Assembly (NCBI GenBank): GCA_013399895.1
Contig: VXBA01001255.1
Span: forward strand, 3,888,692-3,952,691
Direction: 5' to 3'
Length of the DNA stretch: 64,000 nucleotides
Origin: Serilophus lunatus
Lineage: Eukaryota; Chordata; Aves; Passeriformes; Eurylaimidae
The notes beneath the pieces are model-generated. The model did no database searches. It was not told the origin of the DNA and saw only the letters and a program-made list of their open reading frames with translations. The position numbers and the translations under genes are program-made. The first letter of the stretch is position 1. Each line of letters opens with the position of its first letter. Shown in pieces: positions 35,744-47,591 of the stretch.

Positions 35744-38692
35744 CTGTTAACAACGTATAAAAGGGGGAAAAAGAGATATTTATATTCTAAAACAGAAAGA
35801 GCAAAATGTGTCTCATTTTCATAAACACACAAACATTTGCTTTATTTTTCAAAGGAAATAATAGCTTCTTTTTTTTTTATATTTTTTTTTAACATTGCAT
35901 GGAAGACAAGCCAATCTGGACATATAGCTAGGACTTGTTTAGTATTGAACTGCCTCATATTGTAAAGCAACTATGTACTTTCCCACCCCACTCATTTTTA
36001 TGTTGTATATAATACATCAGCTGCCTTTGGGCAGACAGAGTCCTTTCTAGTCAATATACTTTCTCATCCATCAATGCATACATTTACTAAGGCAACTGCA
36101 TTTGCCACTCTGGTCTAACTGATGGTTGTCAAAGTGTGGACATCTCTAAGGACGGACAATTAGTGAGTGGACTTAAAAAAAAAAAAAAGAAGCATCTCTG
36201 AATCAGCAAGATATTAATTTGTCAGGGCTACTGCATTCAGTAGAATTTATCACATGATTTTCCTTGCCTTTTTGTATTGTTAAAGAATTCAAAAAGCTGT
36301 CCACTGTGCTTGCTGGCTGTGCCATATACACATGGATTAAAGAAGATACTTTTGTAGACATATTTGTCCTTAACATCTTAATCTGCTTCAGAAGACTATG
36401 TGTGCAGCAGATCTCCCATTAACATTTTCCTTGATTTCCCTTTACATTGCAAAGAATGTCCAGAACTTATACACATCAGACATTGGCAAATAATCAATTC
36501 CTGACTGCATAAATCATTTTACTTTTGTTTACCATGCACAGGTTCTTTGAAGTAAAATGTTTATAGTCAGTGGGTCTCAAATCAGCCTAATCTAATAGAA
36601 ACAATGCTGCTTGGAAAGGATTTCAGAAGATATCAAAATCAGTTTCTGGAATCATCTCTAGCAAATAAAACTCTCTTCTAGGATTTTTTTTCCTTGGGCA
36701 GACACTTCCATGCCTGCAATGACTTAGGAGAGCTCATGTTCCATCTGCCAGAGCCTCTCTAGTGTTCTTCTCATTGCATGCCTCTGCAGACTAGGAAAAC
36801 TGCATTCTCAGACCCCTTATCCAACCCCTACTGAGGTCAGTGAAGTTTTTCTGTGATCATTCTTTATTGTCATGTATGAGTCTTGTCTTACTGGCCCTCT
36901 GGGAATAAGAGTGAGACCACTAAAACTCTCTTGGGGAAACAGCTGCACTATTATCAAATGTTATTAATTACATTATTTTAACCTCAGAAGAAATTCAACC
37001 TAATCAACTTCTGTGCAGTACTCAGCAGTTAAGTTTATTCCATTGTCAACAATTATCCCAATGAAATTTTCAGAAATATAATAAATAACATTCAGGCATT
37101 AATGAACACACCACTGAGTTTATTGTAAGTAATAATAACTTAAATAATGTGTGCTTACATATCAATTGTGAGATATGGTTCTTATGAGATTCTGACATTG
37201 TCACAATAGTACAATTAAGTCTACACTTGGAATTACATTGTTTATGTTTGATATTGGAAATGGCTACCATAAACAGCATTATAGGAAACTAAAATGTAAC
37301 TTTTTATATTTAAACAGGCAATGTTTAAGTCAAGATCTACGCTCATAAGTACATTTTATATTTAAATATTCACAACAAGGCATGGCTCAATCTAGGTTGG
37401 CAGGATGAACAAATTCTGTCCTTTCAGGAGAACCATTTAGTAAAACTTGGTCCTTCTTAAGGTTACTAATTTTCACTTTTCATGTGTTTCATGCTGACTG
37501 AATTGCCTTCTTTTACTTTATCAGGTTTGTGTTGGACCATTGACATGAATGAAAACAGTGCCAATTCATGCTGAGGATCTGGCATCACCTTTATAAACAT
37601 CAACAGAAAGTGATCTATTATATAATGAAAATTCCCATAAATTTTATCGTTAATAATACTGACAGAATTTGTCACCCGAAATAACATCCCAAATCACTGG
37701 GTAATCTACAGCAGTGGTGGCTGCAAGAATTTCTATTGCACTGAAAGAGAAATTATTTGGATTAAAAGTAGTATCTCAGGAGCTGGGAATGTCCCCAAGG
37801 TCTTATTTATATAATATATAAGACCATTTGTAACTATACATTGCTCTGGGGTCACAGCTTATAGAGCCAGTGTTATTGCCTTGTACAGTTTGTCTGGAGG
37901 TGACTCAGAAGCACAAGTAGCAATCTGGTTTGCAAGACATTACTTAACTGCAGAAATTCTGATCCTTGTAACTTTGGCAAAATCATGATTTCATGGAAGG
38001 TTCGGCAGCAATAAAGAATAATTTAAAACAAAGCCCTGGTTGAATTCCCTCTATTACATTGTGTTCATTTGTGACTCAGGCATCTCTAGATAGAGCTGTA
38101 AGAGCATTTTAATTTGTATCTTAACTTATAATTAGCTGACATTCTCTCTTTTTCCAATGAATCTCCTGAAGAGTTTCTCATATAGGGAATTCAACATTAT
38201 TGACAGGTTTCAGGTTGACAGTGCTGGGAGCTAAATAACAGATCCAGACAGACATCCAACCAAAGACCCATGTATTTCCCTAATTTTTACATTAAGACAG
38301 CCTCCACAGTTGTGTTTTGAGCCACAATCTTCTGCACCGCTTTTTGGACTGGACAGGTCTGAGACCTTCCTGCTGAGTTTGGCCTGCTGCTTTGGCTAGT
38401 GAAACTCTGACAGAGAACTAGCTGTTGAGCACCTTCAGTATCCTTCAGTTTGTCTCTAGAAAAGCTTCCTTAACCCAGGAGGCACACCTGGGCTGCTGCC
38501 CTCAGCCTACCTGAGTAGGAACAGCTGGAACAGGCAAACTCCAGAACACAGGGAGAGGTTTGGCACATAAGGAGCAGGGACTGAGGTAAGGTAAAGCAAA
38601 ACAAGGGAACTAAGACATTTCCCACATTTTATCTGAATTTCACAGTCAAATCTTCACTGTCTTCAAGGAAAGTGAATAACATCTGCACTTGC
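35744..38692 (-). other. ABLIM1: ABLIM1 intron with GC donor
   Basis: About 2.95 kb, AT-rich. The donor is AAG|GCAAGT (GC at 38692-38691) and the acceptor TTAACAG at 35744-35746, so this is a GC-AG intron. Short A runs occur (for example about 36176-36188). No exon or repeat family recognised inside. Confidence 0.85.
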
Positions 38693-38826
38693 CTTTGGCT
38701 CCAACATGTTAGGCATAGATACTCCTCTGTCCATTCTCATTCCAGGGACATGACCATCCGGAAGGGACTGCATCGGATACAGGTATACATCAGACACATA
38801 GGTTACACACACAGAGGGTAAAGGCA
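38693..38826 (-). CDS. ABLIM1: ABLIM1 exon with ambiguous 5' border (134 or 75 nt)
   Basis: The secure part encodes SLPDGHVPGMRMDRGVSMPN and MLEPK (38767-38693), corresponding to human TLPDGHMPAMRMDRGVSMPN and MLEPK. It ends in AAG with a GC donor. The start is uncertain. The obvious acceptor (GATGCAG, exon from 38767) gives phase 0, but the preceding exon at 40898-40958 ends in phase 1, so joining them would shift frame and hit a stop. An upstream acceptor (CTACTTGAG, exon from 38826) is phase-compatible and its 59 extra bases are open, encoding about 19 additional residues beginning PLPSVCVTYVSDV, which have no human counterpart I know. Human has DYQ at this junction. The coordinates given are the frame-consistent option; the 75-nt form would instead join the exon at 41267-41328 in frame if the intervening exon is skipped. 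Confidence 0.75.
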
Positions 38827-40897
38827 CTCAAGTAGTGGTGAAAACAAAGGTGAATTTGCCCTGAGACTTCCTTCAAGTCTTAATACTTAATCTTATTATA
38901 TGTAGATCATTGCTACTGTTTATTACTTCTCTGAGGCACACAGAGGGATCCTTCAGTCCTCCCTGCTACCGCTGTCACTTCTGTCACTGCTAAGGCTGGT
39001 GACAGCTCCCCAGTGAGACTACCAGCATCATTTCCCAGGTGGACCTGGGCACCCCAAGAGAGTGGTGGGCCTGTTCCCGCCCCAGTGACTGAAGTTCTTC
39101 TGTAATCAAATACACAGAAGCATTAATTTAGTTCCCACCCAACAGCATACAAAGCATTCTTACGCCTCTGAGCTTTCTTTCCTGTCAGTTACTGTATCAG
39201 CTGAGAGATTTTATTTTTTCTTGTCTCTACAAGGGGAAATTTTTACCATGAACACAAACAGGGATAGGGTAAAAAGGTGCTGTTTTGACATAGGTACTGT
39301 TTCTAAGGAAATCACATTTGGAGCACAATACATGGACAACTCCACTCCACTCCCATATATTATTCTCTTTCCAATCATCATGATTTTGATACACCATTAA
39401 CAAAATTTTCCAAGTAATTAAATTCTTTCTTAAATTGCTATTTCATATTGTGATTGTGCTGAGGAGCCAGCCAGACTCAAATCATTCTGGAAAAGACCCC
39501 TGCAGGCACTACTTGAAGTGAAAAGGTTTCTATTTGCAAGCACACCTCCTTCTGGCTCATCTGTGATGGCAGCACTGTAGAAAATTACTGATCAGCCATC
39601 TTGCCTGGAGACCAAATTCCACGGTAAAAATGAGGAGTTCAAAGCTCCTGGTACTGGAGAAAATTTCCTCCAGGAGAGACTTTCTATAGGTCTCTGGGGT
39701 CAGTACTAGAGAGGCTGGAAATAAATCCGCCCACATGTGTCCAGAGATGACTATTACAGATAACTCATGTATAAACAGACAGTAGATTTTACAGAGCAAG
39801 TCACAGAACTGGTGTGAGCTGTCTCAACCGAGCTCTGAGGAGGTAACAAGGAGGAATCCGAGCTGTGCTTGTTCTTTGTTGATAAGAATCTACATTGGTG
39901 ATTATGCTTAAACATGCAGGAAAATCAAAGCTATTTTCTTAAGAAACCCTTCCCTGTAGCAGAAATTCAGACTTGAACAAGGAGATGCTTTAAGTTCTGC
40001 TGTCAGTTGATTGATGAAAAACCGTACTCTACCTGGAAATCTGAAAAGCAAAAGAGAAATCTCATCAGATTTAAAGCGTGGAAGAACAGGAATCAGCCAA
40101 TCTACCAGATAATCCTTGTGTCTTTTGGTCTACCTTATCTTTCCAAAATCTCCCCTGATTCTCTAAGGCCAGAAACCTTCCTAATTCTGGATTTATTTTG
40201 TAACTCCAAGCACTCCAAGTATTTCAGTCCTTTTCCTTCTGAGAAAGCTTCTAATTCAGGAAAATCAGATTCAGTTCAGCTAACTTCTGCCACAAGGTAG
40301 CTGTCTAGATTCCTCCACAGCCTATAAAGAGGCACAAATACCAACAGAAGATGCCTGACCATCTCACTTTAGAAAAAAAGTAGCCTCTCTCCCTCTCTCA
40401 ACTCAGAACATTTCAAAATTTGTCACTTTTCGAAAATATGTCAATTTTTATTAGGCAATGAGTGATACCACCTGTAGCTCAAAGTCATAATGAAAATCAG
40501 GAACAGCAATGGGGATCAGAAGGCATTATCCTCCTTTCTTCACTGCAGCACATTCTTTCAGACTGCACAGTGGATGGTAAGTTTCAGAGACAGAAAACAC
40601 CAAAACAGAACTCAGTTCATATTCCTGATAATACACACATTACCTGTTTTCCATTTGGGCCAATGCCAAAGCAGTCCCTTGGCATAAACAATGATCAGTT
40701 CCACATAAGAGATTTAGCAAAAAACACCCAACATTTTTAATAGGTATTTCAAGTATTTTAGTTAATTGTTCAGTTTACTGGAGAAAGTTAAAAAATACTG
40801 AGCAAATACGAAGTAACCACATCCAAAACCTGAAAATAAAACAGCAGAAATGACGTGTTCAGAATGAAGAGGCTGCAAAAAGGCTCCTCAGCCTTAC
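38827..40897 (-). other. ABLIM1: ABLIM1 intron
   Basis: About 2.07 kb from the GTAAGG donor at 40897 to the alternative acceptors near 38827 and 38768. If the short exon form is used, 38768-38826 is also intron. A small phase 1-to-0 exon inside would also resolve the frame problem of the next exon, but I could not recognise one. Confidence 0.8.
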
Positions 40898-40958
40898 CTC
40901 TAACAGCACCACTCACATCCCCGTAACTGTTGTATTGACCAAAATCCGTAGACACTGG
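40898..40958 (-). CDS. ABLIM1: ABLIM1 exon, linker segment PVSTDFGQYNSYGDVSGAVR
   Basis: The 61-nt exon has acceptor TTGCAG and donor AGAG|GTAAGG. It encodes the twenty residues named in the call, nearly identical to human PVSTDFAQYNSYGDVSGGVR, entering in phase 0 and leaving in phase 1. This lies in the low-complexity linker between the LIM domains and the headpiece. Its phase asymmetry means skipping it changes frame unless the next exon also changes acceptor, which is exactly the option seen at 38693-38826. Confidence 0.95.
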
Positions 40959-41266
40959 CTGCAACAGGAAAAGAGGGACATGCACATAAATTCATAGTTC
41001 ATGACCTCACAAGCAGGTTGGTATATGGGGCAAAATAAGTTGCTTTAAGTCTTTTATTATCCCCTGAATTTTCACAACATTTCTTGCATTGCTTTCTTGC
41101 CTTTTTAACAATGTAGTTTGTGGGAAAGGAAATTATGTTTTGTCTGATTTCAGGTGGCCTTATAAAAAACATTAATCAAACTGTAAATCCAATACAGTTA
41201 ATACGGAAGCAAATACTATGGATAATTAAAGCCACCTTTTGCTTCTCAAAATCACCATCTTCTTAC
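40959..41266 (-). other. ABLIM1: ABLIM1 short intron (308 bp)
   Basis: Phase 0 intron between GTAAGA donor and TTGCAG acceptor. Nothing else recognised. Confidence 0.9.
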
Positions 41267-41328
41267 CCTGTGAAGTCCATTTTTTCCATACCCAGGGAGA
41301 GAAGAGGTTTTGGAGGCTGCAGCATGTG
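41267..41328 (-). CDS. ABLIM1: ABLIM1 exon, linker segment SKTSSLPGYGKNGLHR
   Basis: The 62-nt exon reads (A)HAAASKTSSLPGYGKNGLHR and ends CACAGG|GTAAGA in phase 0. It corresponds to human SKTASLPGYGRNGLHR. The acceptor chosen (CAACAG, exon from 41328) follows a pyrimidine-rich tract; a second in-frame acceptor (GCTGCAG, exon from 41316) would remove four residues. The incoming phase is 1, matching the preceding visible exon at 43303-43360. Human abLIM1 has about 17 further residues (starting ERSSLLASRYDSP) between these two exons; I did not find them in the intervening intron. Confidence 0.92.
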
Positions 41329-43302
41329 CTGTTGGATGAGGAAGGGAAAATATTTTAATGGAAAAATCCCACAGAAACTCGAAAACTAGAACATTTTGAG
41401 GAATCAACTAAAATAAAATAGACAATTAGAAGAGCTACACATGTACACAACCAACCGAGACACACTGACTTTAAGAAATTAACATATCAGCCCCAAACTT
41501 AACACAAACTTCCCCACATTCTGTAAGTCACATGCCATGGTGGCAGGTCATGGAGAAGGGACACTGTGATTTTGTCAAGCTCAAAATCAAAGTGGTCTCC
41601 ACTGAATTGAAACTAATGCTCATGGATCAGACCACAGAGCAAAATAACTTTTTATTCCTTAGCTAGATAAAAGTTTTGCTGTGCCACTTAAGATGGGGCT
41701 AAGATAAAGGACAAGGAGAATCCAAGATCAGCGTTATTTGACTAGATAGGTTTCCTGCCAAGTCTCTCATAAAGGCCCATTAAACTCCACTCTCCTAAGT
41801 AGCACATGTGGTTTATGTATCATGATACCCTCTGAACCTTTCACGAATTTCTTGTCTGTCCTTCCTACTCAACTATCATTGCACTCATGCTCCCACTTCT
41901 GCCCTAGCCAAGATCCATATGACCAGAACACTCCATTCTCCCTGTATCCACATGCTTCATCTTGCCATTTGTGGTCTTAGTTTTGGTCCTGTAACACTGT
42001 AATTGGCAGACGTTTTGATACTGACTTCAATATGGGAATGGGTAGTGCTGAGTGTATTCAAACAAGTTGAGAATTTGGCATTCTGAACCAAAATAATAAT
42101 TATGGAAATATCAAGGGTACATTTTCAAATACAGATACAAACACGGATAAATATAAGGATTGTCAGCAGAGTGATCAATAGAAACTGTATAGTTAATACA
42201 GCTCCTTCAGACAAGATCCTCCAAATAAAAATACAAATGCAATGTTTTGTTTTTATTCAATGTTATTTTTAACACAGAAGGGCGGGGAATGTAGAACTTG
42301 AGGCTGGCAACTGTTGTTGCCAGCAATAAGCAGCGTGGGAAAGATACCACTGATTCCTGCAAAGTGGAATGGACACATCTCAAATAAAGGAGTCCTCCAG
42401 CTTGTGCAATGGTGAATAAAAAAATCATAAGCTCTGAGTTGAACAGGTAGACTCCAGCCCCATAAAAATCACAGTTAGTGAAGGGCAGCCACAGGCTCCT
42501 CTCAAGGCCATCAAGGCAACACACTTATATAACAGGGATCACAAGGAAGTCTTAGTCTGCTTGGCAGTTACTACAGTGGATGACTCCAAAGGGAATCATC
42601 TTGTCCCTTCTTGGCTCAAAGTACAGCTACTGTGTTACAATGACCAGTGAATGAAAAAGAGTGGAAAAAAAATCCCCAAATCCCTTTTCTGAGATCTGAG
42701 GAGGCCACAGATATATAATAAAAATGTGTAATGAGGCAAAGAATCTGAGCCACCAAAGTTAACTTTCTTGCTTTTGCTCTGGAACAGAATACACCCAATC
42801 AAAATGTCAGCCAAGGTCAAAACACTATCTGTCTTAGGAAAATCCAATCCCTCTGGTCAATATTGCTGATTTTATTTCCCTGGGAGGAGACTAAATAGGG
42901 ATCAGAACCATTTGTTTAAGAAAAATGCATTATTGTAATTTAACAGCCCAGCCTATTAGCATGTGTAGAGTGTGACAGTCACTGAACACTTTACTTCACT
43001 CATCTATATTAGAACATCTTTCTCCTTAAAATTGCCTGAAAACCCTCAACTTCATATTAGTTCTAATTAAAAACCAACCATGACAATCCTACCCTCACCA
43101 AAACCAGATAATCAGTCAGGCCACTCTTTCAGGGCAGATCACCACCAGTACACATATCAAGCAGTCTTCCAGTTGTCTCTCTTCTGGGACACTGCTTGAG
43201 ATGTGTATACATGGTGTTTATTATTCACTGCTCATTATTAGCTCTATTGCCTACATGAATTACCTGGAGAATCGTAACGACTGGCAGAAAGGGCTGACCT
43301 AC
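41329..43302 (-). other. ABLIM1: ABLIM1 intron (site of a missing mammalian exon)
   Basis: About 1.97 kb, phase 1, GTAGGT donor. The human ERSSLLASR-containing segment would be expected here as a phase 1-1 exon, but no minus-strand sequence with that reading was recognised. The exon may be absent, too diverged for me to see, or skipped in this lineage. Confidence 0.8.
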
Positions 43303-43360
43303 CGCGACTCTCCTTTTCCATCTCTTCTTTCAATATTAACTGTCCCAGACCAGAGTTGAG
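43303..43360 (-). CDS. ABLIM1: ABLIM1 exon, LNSGLGQLILKEEMEKESR
   Basis: The 58-nt exon has acceptor TTATAG (phase 0 in) and donor CGCG|GTAGGT (phase 1 out), and encodes the 19 residues named in the call, identical to human abLIM1. The segment is rich in Glu and Lys and likely helical, continuing the coiled-coil-like run begun in the previous exon (QLQEEQLMK). It is paired with 43494-43585 across a very short intron. The two exons together are 150 nt, a phase-symmetric unit. Confidence 0.96.
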
Positions 43361-43493
43361 CTATAAGCAGCAATTAAAAAGTGTATCAATAAAATAAAGC
43401 TGATAAAGACATTAGTAGAAATTGCTTACAGAAAACAAAGGGGCAGTTTTTGGGTGGTGTTCAGAAATAGCATGAAGACAAGCTTATAACCAC
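43361..43493 (-). other. ABLIM1: ABLIM1 133-bp intron with weak donor
   Basis: Phase 0 mini-intron. The donor AAG|GTGGTT departs from consensus at intron positions +4 and +5, and the acceptor is TTATAG. A weak donor on a very short intron can favour retention; retained sequence would add VVIS and then further codons before a stop. Confidence 0.9.
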
Positions 43494-43585
43494 CTTCATG
43501 AGCTGCTCCTCCTGCAGCTGCCGGCGTCTCAGTAGCTCCTCATCATCTTCCTCTCTTCCACTTGATCTGCGTCTCATGTCAGTTC
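43494..43585 (-). CDS. ABLIM1: ABLIM1 exon, acidic/basic helical segment
   Basis: The 92-nt exon has acceptor AAGCAG (phase 1 in) and ends ATGAAG (phase 0 out). It encodes (G)TDMRRRSSGREEDDEELLRR followed by RQLQEEQLMK, closely matching human PDMKRRSSGREEDDEELLRR. The charged run is predicted to be helical. RRRSSG resembles a basophilic kinase site (RRxS), an inference from motif only. It joins the preceding exon through a shared glycine codon. Confidence 0.96.
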
Positions 43586-45206
43586 CTGCTTCCATAAAAC
43601 CACAGTACAGAGAGAGCTTTGTGTGCTAGTTCAACCGCAGCTTGAAGATTTCAATGCTAGTTCAAAGTACTGGTCAGTTTGATTTGCTGAGTAAACAAAG
43701 CAGTATTTTCTTGCAAAGCCAAAACACTTTTTTCAAAACTCAGTCTTAATAAAACTCACTTGGTTAGCCTGCTCTGTGTTTATCAGGCTTTTTATAAAAT
43801 AAACAAGAGCTGAAACTATATATGAGCTCCAAACCAAGCAATGGTCCTGGGTACAAAAGCCATAATTCAATGTAATAGAGAAAAGGAGCTCCCATTGCTA
43901 GTTCTGGAAACACGGGGTTTAATAGCACCAGTAACTGGATCAGCAGCTGCAAAAGTCTGATTTACATTTACATTTTTGTCTAGACTCAGAAAAGCACATC
44001 TGAATTAACATTTCAAATGGAAAAATTAAACTATATTAGTCTCCTAAATGAATATTCATATTTGAAATAAACATAGTATTATCTTTAGTCAAAAATGAAG
44101 TAAGCTAACTTGATCCATTGGATAAAGCCATAACTAATTAAGACACAGGTATTCTACATTTCAGTTCCTTAGTTTTTATTGAATAATTTTTATTTTCTTG
44201 AATGTTCTTAAGAAATAATCCAATTTGGATGCCAGGACACTTGCATAAACACATAGAATGTAATATTGCTGCAAGCATTTAGACAGCAGTTGTATTTTTT
44301 TCTGCAGAAGCTATGTCTGATATAACTAGTCTCCAACACTATGCTGGACAAACTCAGTGTTTAAAGTATACAGATGTTTCAAGTATGCAGATGCTTTATC
44401 CCCATGACTCATGTTGGTCAGGTTGCAAAGGACATTTTCAAAAAATAGCTGCTGCATGCACAGCCCCTTCAATTGGTCACTGATCTCTCCCACTTTCCCA
44501 GCACTTGTATGAGGATCCTAATGCAATGAAAGCCATACATTCCTTCACAAAAACCTGAAAGAAGCAACACTTCAGTTCTTCAGACATGACTTCATGAATG
44601 AACTAGGTTAAATAGCTTATTTTATGCTATAGGGATCAATAAAAATTAAGAGGAAAAAATACAAAGCCAAAAAAAATTTAAAATGATGATGCACGTGAAT
44701 TAAAGAAAAGAAGGCATGCGTAGTGCTAAAACACAGAAGAAAAATAAAAAGTGTGTAAAAACAGTAACTCTGATTTAGTCTGTTAATTGTTCCAATTCAG
44801 TCGTTGCTTCTTGCCATGAAATTAGTCATGTGGTTGGAAGCAATCATATTTTCTGTGGAGTATTTGCTATTAGCTTAGGACTAAAAGATTAAACAGAATA
44901 ACTGAAAGAAGTCAGGCTTATGTGACACTGCATTTTTTAAGCTACTGCACTAGAGTTCAAAAAATGTACCTATGGGTTAAACTGTTTGATTAATTCCAAA
45001 GTGCTTTAGTAAAACCTCTTCTACTCAGCAAAATTCAATAGTTTTCGATCCAGACACTCAGCAGCCTCACCAGAAGAACAGCACTTCGTGGTGAACATCT
45101 GGAGTGGACACCATCTTTACTACTCATTTTTACAGCTTCACCATTAATCTACCTTGGTTACCAGTACCTTTTAAGCCACATCATTGTATCATTTGTTTTT
45201 GCATAC
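43586..45206 (-). other. ABLIM1: ABLIM1 intron
   Basis: About 1.62 kb, phase 1, GTATGC donor. Contains an 18-base imperfect duplication (AAGTATACAGATG / AAGTATGCAGATG) near 44365-44395. No other feature recognised. Confidence 0.9.
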
Positions 45207-45353
45207 CTATGGCAGCAAGGGAGGGAGGACCTGGCCAGTGGTCCGTCTCAATCTTTGGTATCTCGTTGGGTGCTGGTGCATGAGCTGCTGGGAACTTGGA
45301 GGACTTGATGATATCCTCGGAGGACTTGCTCTGTGCTGCCAAAGCAGCTGCAT
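45207..45353 (-). CDS. ABLIM1: ABLIM1 exon, linker segment with SSEDIIK and HWPGPPS
   Basis: The 147-nt exon (141 nt with the alternative acceptor) is phase 1 on both sides and ends GCCATAG|GTATGC. It encodes (DA)AALAAQSKSSEDIIKSS, then KFPAAHAPAPNEIPK and IETDHWPGPPSLAAI. Human abLIM1 has AALAAQSKSSEDIIKFS and IETDHWPGPPSFAVV, so identity is secure. Two AGs lie six bases apart at the start: CTAG gives an extra Asp-Ala, while GATGCAG (exon from 45347) matches the human protein exactly. Both are in frame. The pyrimidine tract before them is only moderate. Confidence 0.95.
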   Translation of the reverse strand: MQLLWQHRASPPRISSSPPSSQQLMHQHPTRYQRLRRTTGQVLPPLLP

Positions 45354-47591
45354 CTAGATGGCAATCAGGGAACTTAGCTATGTAATAATCTGTATCAATA
45401 TAAAGGTCTTCCTTATTTTGGCAAAATGTTGGACTTTACAAGAAATTAATTTTCAAAAGTAAACATTTTCATGTTTTGCTTTTCTAATTGCAACTGGAAG
45501 GAAAGTAATGTCTTTCTCTTGCCAGTATAGGGGAAGCAAACCTTTCTTTCCTCACGCATTCCCACCCCCAAAATAACCCCAAATCAACTTTGGATTTTAC
45601 TAGGGTTTCACAGCGTAAGTAAGAATGATTAGGCAAGAGTGAGAAAATTCAGCCTAACAGTATTCATCAGTATCTCCTAAGGACAGCTGATTATTAATGA
45701 ACTCAGATTTATGTACTGATCTGTGTTCCCTCTAGGGCAAGAAAACAAATAGTTCAGAGGAACAGTATGAATTTTAACACTAGTGATGCTAATTATGTCC
45801 TATATTGCTGTGAAAAGCTGCAAAACAAACAAAAAAGAAACCTGAAACAAATATGGTTAACTAGGGGATTTTTTTTTCCTGTTGCATGCCCTTGCTTATA
45901 GCATGCAGTAGTAGTAAAAGCAGATGTGAACTTATTAATAAATACTGAACTCCATTCAGATCAACTTGGCAGGAAAAGGCACTTGCAATGTAATGAACCT
46001 CACCAATAAAATAGTGGATCAACCACTTAACATTCCATTCTAAGCCAAAGTATCTTAAAGGCATGTGAGGATGTGCATTATGGCTTTCACTTCTTGACAT
46101 TAGAAAGAAAAAACAACAACAACAGGATTCAGTGTACATTAAACCCAGCCTCAACTACCTCTTAGCTGACAACTGTTAGCTCAAACCACCTTCACTTATA
46201 TGAAGTTACTGTATCAGAAACAAGGGTTCTGGACTTTTTTTCCCTTATCTTTTTTAAAAAAACAGAAAGACATCTTACATCAACGAAGTGATGCATAGTG
46301 TTGCTCATCCAACACATTCAGGGTAGTTTAGGAACACCAGTATTAGATATCATTGGGAATTCTGAGCATTTAATGATTGGGAAACTAAGCATAACTGCAG
46401 GCATGGAAGAAGCTGATCAGAGTTTACAAAAGCATGACTTCAAACAGTACTTACATATTAGAATTGGTGATGTCAGTGGTTAAACATTCACATGTTAATG
46501 GGAGGTGAGGAGATACATTAAAACCATAAAAATAAACAGAAACATTGTTAAGACTTTTTTCCAAAATGAGCATATGGTTTGAAACTTAAAAAAAGAAAGA
46601 GGAAAAAACCCTGATGCAATACCAGAGCAGTGTAATTTGCAATGCTCACTCCTGACTACAGAATGGACTTCTTGGCTTTCCTACTCAGCTCAGCTCAACA
46701 GCTCTCAGCAAACTGTACATGTAAACCATGTAGTACTGCTAATTTGTTACTTAACTCTAAATACATTTCATTGGATAAAAGGTCTGCAAAGGCATGCAAA
46801 TTCAGTCTTTAAAATCATCTTTCATACACAGTTTCTGTTCACAGCAGAAGTGAAGAGTGAACACACTCCATTGTAGGGGGACCTTGTCCTGTGGTACTCA
46901 AGATAAGCAAGGCAGTGGCCTTCTGCCATTATTTCAGACTTGCTATACCGACATCAACACCAAAAAGCTTGGAGCACTAACACTGCTGTCCAACCCAGAA
47001 CCCAAACACCTGGAAAAACGAGTACAGTGTACTGAGTTGTATCACTGCTTGAGAACCAAGTCAGCCTTGTCAGTGATAAATCACCTATAATATCTTCACT
47101 AATTAAAGATTCTTATTTAAAGCCATAGCTACATTCAGAACTCCAGTCTGATAATAACATCCTCATCTTCGCTGTTAAGTAAATTAGTGTATTGTGTCTT
47201 TTTAAAATAAGGATATTTCAAGAAGTCTCTGTTGGAGAACAGTTTGTTGCTAATGCATTTTAACATGACCAATATCTGTACTCTGAAAATACAAATTTAA
47301 AGAAGTAAAAAAATGGAAGCCATCATAATGCCAAAGAAAAAGTAAAATCCCAGCTAGCGGCAATTTTGCCATTAATATCCACGTGGCCAAGATTAAACCA
47401 TATGATCCAAATGAAAAAACATGCTTTCAAACGTAATCATTTGCCAGGACATGCAACAACAGCTGTTTCAAACTTTGACTACTAAACTTTTATGCTTACA
47501 AAGAAAAAAAATTAATGCTTTTCACTAATCTGCACACCTTTTAATTCAGTTGACATTCCAGTTTTGAAATAGAAAGGGAAAGATCATTTAC
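45354..47591 (-). other. ABLIM1: ABLIM1 intron
   Basis: About 2.24 kb, phase 1, GTAAAT donor. AT-rich; several A runs. No exon or known repeat recognised. Confidence 0.9.
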
